Both the position numbers and the translations under genes were made by a program. A DNA stretch of 9,916 bases, taken from the NCBI GenBank assembly GCA_003551805.1, contig PUNR01000434.1, forward strand, positions 1-9,916. Direction: 5' to 3'. A model generated the notes under the pieces. That model had not been told where the DNA came from, did no database searches, and saw only the letters and a list, made by a program, of their open reading frames with translations. Shown piece by piece: positions 6,461-9,916 of this stretch (position 1 is the first letter of the stretch; the number at the start of each line of letters is the position of its first letter). The DNA is from Loktanella sp. (lineage in GTDB: Bacteria > Pseudomonadota > Alphaproteobacteria > Rhodobacterales > Rhodobacteraceae).

Positions 6461-7801
6461 ATGGCTGGTATCCCCCACGACCATTATGAACCAAAGTCAA
6501 ACGGCGAAAAGTGGCTGCACAAGCGGTTGCCAATCGTTGGCCTGATGTATGACACCCTGATGTTGCCAACCCCACGCAACCTGAACTGGATGTGGATATG
6601 GGGTATCGTGCTGGTGTTCACACTGGTGCTTCAGATCATCACCGGCATCGTGTTGGTTATGCATTATGTGCCGCATGTCGATATGGCCTTTGCGTCTGTC
6701 GAACACATCATGCGTGATGTGAACGGCGGCCATATGATCCGTTATTTCCACATGAACGGCGCATCCTTGTTCTTTGTTGCCGTCTACGCGCATATGTTCC
6801 GTTCGCTTTACTACGGGTCGTACAAAGCACCGCGCGAAGTGACGTGGATCATCGGGATGCTGATGTATCTGCTGATGATGGGCACCGCGTTTATGGGCTA
6901 TGTGCTGCCATGGGGTCAGATGTCGTTCCACGGCACCGCGGTTATCACCGGCCTGTTCGGCGCGATCCCGTTCATCGGTGAAAGCGTGCAAACATGGCTT
7001 TTGGGTGCGTCTGCTGTTGGTCAACCTGCATTGAACCGCTTCTTTTCACTGCACTATCTGCTGCCCTTCATCCTGCTGGGTCTGACGATCGTGCACGTCT
7101 GGGCGTTCCACACTACCGGCAACAACAACCCCACCGGCGTCGAAGTACGCCGCACGTCGAAAGAAGATGCTGAAAAGGATACGCTACCTTTCTGGCCGTA
7201 CTTTGTGATCAAGGATCTTTTCGCGCTGGCCGTCATTCTGGTCGTGTTCATGGCGATTGTTGGCTTCATGCCAAACTATCTGGGCCACCCGGACAACTAC
7301 ATCCCAGCGAACCCGCTGGCGACACCGTCGCACATTGTTCCTGAATGGTATTTCCTGCCGTTCTACGCGATCCTGCGGGCCTTTGACGGCGATGTATGGC
7401 TGGTGATTGCAGTACAATGGATCACGTTCGGCATTGTCGACGCCAAGTTCTTTGGTGTTCTGGCGATGTTCGGGGCGATCGTTGTGATGGCGCTGGCACC
7501 ATGGCTTGACACATCGACAGTACGCTCTGGCCGTTATCGCCCGATGTTCAAGTACTGGTTCTGGCTGTTGGTCATCGACTTCTTTGTCCTGATGTGGGCA
7601 GGCGCAATGCCAGCAGAGGGTATCTATCCCTACATCGCGCTGGTCGGCTCGGTCTATTGGTTCGCCTATTTCCTGGTGATCCTGCCGCTGCTTGGCGTGA
7701 TTGAAAAACCGCTGACGCCACCGGCGACAATCGAAGAAGACTATAACGCGCATTACGCGCCGAAAAGCGACGGTGCACCCGTTGCCAACCCGGCCGAGTG
7801 A
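6461..7801 (+). CDS. petB: Cytochrome b of the bc1 complex
   Basis: Integral membrane subunit carrying hemes bL and bH and both quinone sites. It is 446 residues, as in Rhodobacter/Paracoccus. Axial heme ligands fall at the canonical positions H97/H111 and H198/H212, each pair 14 residues apart. The Qo signature P294-E295-W296-Y297 is present, as are 'GYVLPWGQMSF' and 'PNYLGHPDNY'. Eight transmembrane helices are expected. An AAGGAG ribosome site (6447-6452) lies 8 bp before the ATG and overlaps the petA stop. Oddity: residues 157-160 read H-G-T-A where the usual family sequence is W-G-A-T; H157 (codon 6929-6931) sits directly before the conserved Qo-site Gly158. All other hallmark residues I can check are intact, so function as a bc1 cytochrome b is expected. 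Confidence 0.98.
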   Translation: MAGIPHDHYEPKSNGEKWLHKRLPIVGLMYDTLMLPTPRNLNWMWIWGIVLVFTLVLQIITGIVLVMHYVPHVDMAFASVEHIMRDVNGGHMIRYFHMNGASLFFVAVYAHMFRSLYYGSYKAPREVTWIIGMLMYLLMMGTAFMGYVLPWGQMSFHGTAVITGLFGAIPFIGESVQTWLLGASAVGQPALNRFFSLHYLLPFILLGLTIVHVWAFHTTGNNNPTGVEVRRTSKEDAEKDTLPFWPYFVIKDLFALAVILVVFMAIVGFMPNYLGHPDNYIPANPLATPSHIVPEWYFLPFYAILRAFDGDVWLVIAVQWITFGIVDAKFFGVLAMFGAIVVMALAPWLDTSTVRSGRYRPMFKYWFWLLVIDFFVLMWAGAMPAEGIYPYIALVGSVYWFAYFLVILPLLGVIEKPLTPPATIEEDYNAHYAPKSDGAPVANPAE

Positions 7802-7810
7802 GGAAGACTG

Positions 7811-8677
7811 ATGAATATGATCCGTAAATTCACACTCGCCGCAACTGCTGCGCTTGCCCTGACATCGGGGCAAGCGATCGCAGCAGGCGCGGAAATCGAA
7901 GTGACCGATTATGCATTCTCTTTCGAGGGTCCGTTCGGGCGTTTCGACCAGATGCAGCTGCAGCGCGGCCTGCAAGTCTACACCGAGATTTGCGCAGCCT
8001 GTCACGGTCTGGAGTACTTGTCGTTCCGTAACCTTTCGGACGCTGGCGGACCTGCGATGCCCGAAGATCAGGTCTTTGCTTATGCCGAATTTTATGAAGT
8101 CTTCGATCAGGCATTGTTTGACGGCGAGGGTGACTTCCGCCCCGCAACACCGGCAGACCGTTTTCCGGCATCGAACCTTGCCAATGCGCCCGACCTGACA
8201 TTGATGGCCAAAGCACGCGCCGGTTTTGAAGGCCCCTATGGCACCGGCCTGGCACAGCTGTTCCGGGGTATGGGGGGCGCGGAATATATCGCATCCCTTC
8301 TGACCGGTTATCATGATGAACCTGAATGCGCGCTGGATGGCGAGCCTATGGATGGTTACTACAACGTCGCATTTGCGGCGGGTGGTTTCCCCGAAAGCTG
8401 CATTGACGAAAAAGGGTACCACATGGTTCCCGGCAGCTGGATCAACATGGCACCGCCGCTTTACGGTGACGACCTTGACTATGCTGACGGCAGCCCGACC
8501 GACGTGGAATCCGTTTCCATGGATGTCGCGGCGTTTCTGATGTGGACAGCAGAACCCAAGATGATGGCGCGCCAGCAGGCTGGCCTGACTGGTGTGGTGT
8601 TCCTGTCAATTTTGTCGGTTCTTCTTTACCTGACAAACAAGCGTCTTTGGGCACCATACAAAAACAAGAAAAAGTAA
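7811..8677 (+). CDS. petC: Cytochrome c1 of the bc1 complex
   Basis: Periplasmic heme c subunit that passes electrons from the Rieske protein to soluble or membrane cytochrome c. It is 288 residues: signal peptide (about residues 1-25, hydrophobic core 'LAATAALALTSG'), 'AFSFEGPFG' near the mature N-terminus, covalent heme site C61-A-A-C64-H65, sixth-ligand region 'NMAPPLYGD' with M213, and a C-terminal transmembrane anchor (about 257-275) followed by a basic cytoplasmic tail. C173 and C197 match the extra cysteine pair known to form a structural disulfide in Rhodobacter cytochrome c1. The start is 9 bp after the petB stop, with AGGAAG upstream. It is the last gene of the operon, and the terminator follows within 25 bp. 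Confidence 0.97.
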   Translation: MNMIRKFTLAATAALALTSGQAIAAGAEIEVTDYAFSFEGPFGRFDQMQLQRGLQVYTEICAACHGLEYLSFRNLSDAGGPAMPEDQVFAYAEFYEVFDQALFDGEGDFRPATPADRFPASNLANAPDLTLMAKARAGFEGPYGTGLAQLFRGMGGAEYIASLLTGYHDEPECALDGEPMDGYYNVAFAAGGFPESCIDEKGYHMVPGSWINMAPPLYGDDLDYADGSPTDVESVSMDVAAFLMWTAEPKMMARQQAGLTGVVFLSILSVLLYLTNKRLWAPYKNKKK

Positions 8678-8699
8678 CGATCGCTTATTCGTTCAAAGC

Positions 8700-8726
8700 A
8701 AGGCCCGCCATCTCGGCGGGCCTTTT
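8700..8726 (+). terminator. Intrinsic terminator of petABC
   Basis: A perfect 10-bp GC-rich stem, AAGGCCCGCC (8700-8709) pairing with GGCGGGCCTT (8715-8724), closes a 5-nt loop ATCTC, and the T tract runs 8723-8726. It lies 22 bp after the petC stop and 5 bp from the end of convergent thiQ. The symmetric stem could also stop minus-strand transcripts, though the T tract on that side is poor. Confidence 0.9.
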
Positions 8727-8730
8727 ACGT

Positions 8731-9423
8731 TCAGCCCAGATAAGCGGCCAATGCAGGTGACGGATCGTCGAAAAACGCTGCGGTCGCAACGGGCGACGAT
8801 ACCGTTCCGTCCGCGACGAAAACAGCCTGATCGGCGATCCGCTTTGCATCTGCCGGGTCATGCGTGACCATCAACAGCGTTCGTCCTGCATCCGCAAGCG
8901 TCGCCCTGACAAGATCCAGCATGTCATCTTTCAACCCCGGCCCAAGCGCTGCAAAGGGTTCGTCCAACACCAGAATGGGCCGCTGCGCCAGCAATACGCG
9001 CGCAAGCGCAGCACGGCTTTGCTGCCCGCCCGACAATGCGCCGGGCTTGCGGTTGCCCAACCCTGCCAATCCAACAGAGGCAAGCGCTTGATCCACGGCT
9101 GCAACCTCGCTTTGCGAAAGCCGCAGGGCGGGGCGCAGGCCCAGACCGACATTTTGCGAAATTGTCAGATGTGGAAACAGGTTATTGTCCTGAAATATCG
9201 CAGAAATTGGTCTGGCGCCGGGCGCAAGGCCGGTCAGGTCTTCACCCTGCCACAACACCCGCCCCGCAACCGGCGTCAGGAAACCAGCCAAGGCAGATAG
9301 CAAGGTGGATTTGCCCGCGCCTGATGGCCCGATCAACGCCGTGACCTTGCCACTGGCGAAGGCGACGTCGGCCGACAGGGTGAAATCATCCTGGCGCAAC
9401 ACCAGATTGTCACAGATCAGCAT
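8731..9423 (-). CDS. thiQ: Thiamine ABC transporter ATP-binding protein
   Basis: ATPase of the thiamine/thiamine pyrophosphate importer ThiBPQ. From ATG at 9423 it is 230 residues, the compact size of ThiQ, with no TOBE domain. Motifs: Walker A 'GPSGAGKST' (32-40), Q-loop Q78 in 'IFQDNNLFPHLT', ABC signature 'LSGGQQ' (130-135), Walker B 'ILVLDEP' (150-156) and H-loop H188 in 'VTHDP'. 'NVGLGLRPALRL' and 'AGFLTPVAG' closely recall E. coli ThiQ, which separates it from general importers. An AGGAGGG ribosome site 7 bp before this ATG settles the start over the open frame to 9519. The start overlaps the permease stop by 14 bp. Oddity: the D-loop Asp after Walker B is Gly161 ('AALGPG' instead of 'SALDP'). 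Confidence 0.92.
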   Translation of the reverse strand: MLICDNLVLRQDDFTLSADVAFASGKVTALIGPSGAGKSTLLSALAGFLTPVAGRVLWQGEDLTGLAPGARPISAIFQDNNLFPHLTISQNVGLGLRPALRLSQSEVAAVDQALASVGLAGLGNRKPGALSGGQQSRAALARVLLAQRPILVLDEPFAALGPGLKDDMLDLVRATLADAGRTLLMVTHDPADAKRIADQAVFVADGTVSSPVATAAFFDDPSPALAAYLG

Positions 9424-9916
9424 TGCCGCGCCCTCCTTGATCGCACAGCCAAAAAGCGGCAAGGCTGAGGCCCAGCAACAACAATGCTGCTCCAGCAGCC
9501 GCCTCCATCCGGTAGGCACCCATCAGGCGATACATGGCTAGCGGCAATGTCTGTTCCGCCTCGCCCGCGAACAGCGTGATGACGCCAAGGTCGCCCATCG
9601 ACAAAGCCGCTGCAAGCCCCGCACCAAAGCCCAAAGGCCGCCGGATTCGCGGCAGCACGACGATGCGCACCCATGCCCAACCGGACAGGCCCAGACTAGC
9701 ACCCAAACGCCCGAAATCGCGGTTGATCCCGTCCACCGCCTGCCCGATGGCGCGCAAGGCAAAGGGCAGGGCAAGTGTCGCATTCACCAGCACCGTGATC
9801 GGCAGGGCAAGGCGGGCAGGGTTAATGAATTGATAGACCAGCAAAAAAGCCCCCGTGCCCACGACAAGTCCAGAGGCCGCCAGCGGCATCACCCCGACAA
9901 CCGCAGCCATGCGACC
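9410..9916 (-). CDS. thiP: Thiamine ABC transporter permease, C-terminal part (truncated by window)
   Basis: An open frame entering from the right edge gives 168 residues of a polytopic membrane protein. It contains several hydrophobic helices (for example around 'ASGLVVGTGAFLLVYQF', 'ITVLVNATLALPFAL' and 'AAGAALLLLGLSLAAFWL') and the cytoplasmic EAA loop 'GASLGLSGWAWVRIVVLP', which docks onto the ATPase in binding-protein-dependent transporters. The thiQ start lies inside its 3' end, so the two are co-translated. The identification as ThiP rests mainly on adjacency to thiQ and general resemblance; the first part of this double-length permease and the expected thiB lie outside the window. A related iron-type permease is the main alternative if thiQ were misassigned. 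Confidence 0.85.
   Translation of the reverse strand, partial: GRMAAVVGVMPLAASGLVVGTGAFLLVYQFINPARLALPITVLVNATLALPFALRAIGQAVDGINRDFGRLGASLGLSGWAWVRIVVLPRIRRPLGFGAGLAAALSMGDLGVITLFAGEAEQTLPLAMYRLMGAYRMEAAAGAALLLLGLSLAAFWLCDQGGRGNADL

Noticed and set aside
7184..8422. 412-codon open frame on the minus strand antisense to petB and petC
   Set aside because: It lies opposite two unmistakable bc1 genes. Its translation is rich in His, Cys, Arg and Gln with no recognisable motif, as expected for a shadow frame in GC-rich coding DNA.
1..9916. CRISPR array, insertion sequence, integrase, toxin-antitoxin pair or phage gene
   Set aside because: I saw no regularly spaced direct repeats, terminal inverted repeats, transposase motifs or small paired ORFs. 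Nearly all of the window is accounted for by core metabolic genes.

Overview
This window reads as an alphaproteobacterial chromosome of the Rhodobacteraceae (Roseobacter-type). It is GC-rich and densely coded. The cytochrome bc1 proteins closely resemble the Rhodobacter/Paracoccus type, and the gene set (dapF-mtaB, petABC, thiPQ, glutathione transferases) fits that group. I could run no database search, so the placement rests on recognised protein motifs and remembered families.

Layout. At the left edge (2-1314) is the 3' end of an ABC transporter ATPase, with a TOBE domain, translationally coupled to a PHP-family metallohydrolase. A tRNA-Lys(UUU) lies on the minus strand (1325-1400), converging on the PHP gene. 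Next is a plus-strand run: dapF (lysine/peptidoglycan precursor), mtaB (tRNA methylthiotransferase, ATGA overlap with dapF) and two unrelated glutathione S-transferase genes. A minus-strand gene for a secreted, probable outer-membrane beta-barrel protein ends 3 bp beyond the stop of the second transferase.

A divergent intergenic region of about 374 bp separates the barrel gene from petA-petB-petC, which encode the complete three-subunit cytochrome bc1 complex (Rieske protein, cytochrome b, cytochrome c1). The operon ends in a strong intrinsic terminator at 8700-8726. Converging on it from the right edge is a minus-strand operon, thiP (partial) and thiQ, for thiamine/thiamine pyrophosphate import. 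Its substrate-binding gene and any riboswitch would lie outside the window.

This is mostly core housekeeping sequence. I found no mobile element, CRISPR array, phage or defence cluster, and no convincing undescribed system. The observations most worth a check are protein-level departures from family consensus. DapF has Ser where the second catalytic Cys is expected. Cytochrome b has His where the Qo-site Trp before the conserved Gly is expected. ThiQ lacks the D-loop Asp. Any of these could be clade-wide rather than peculiar to this genome.
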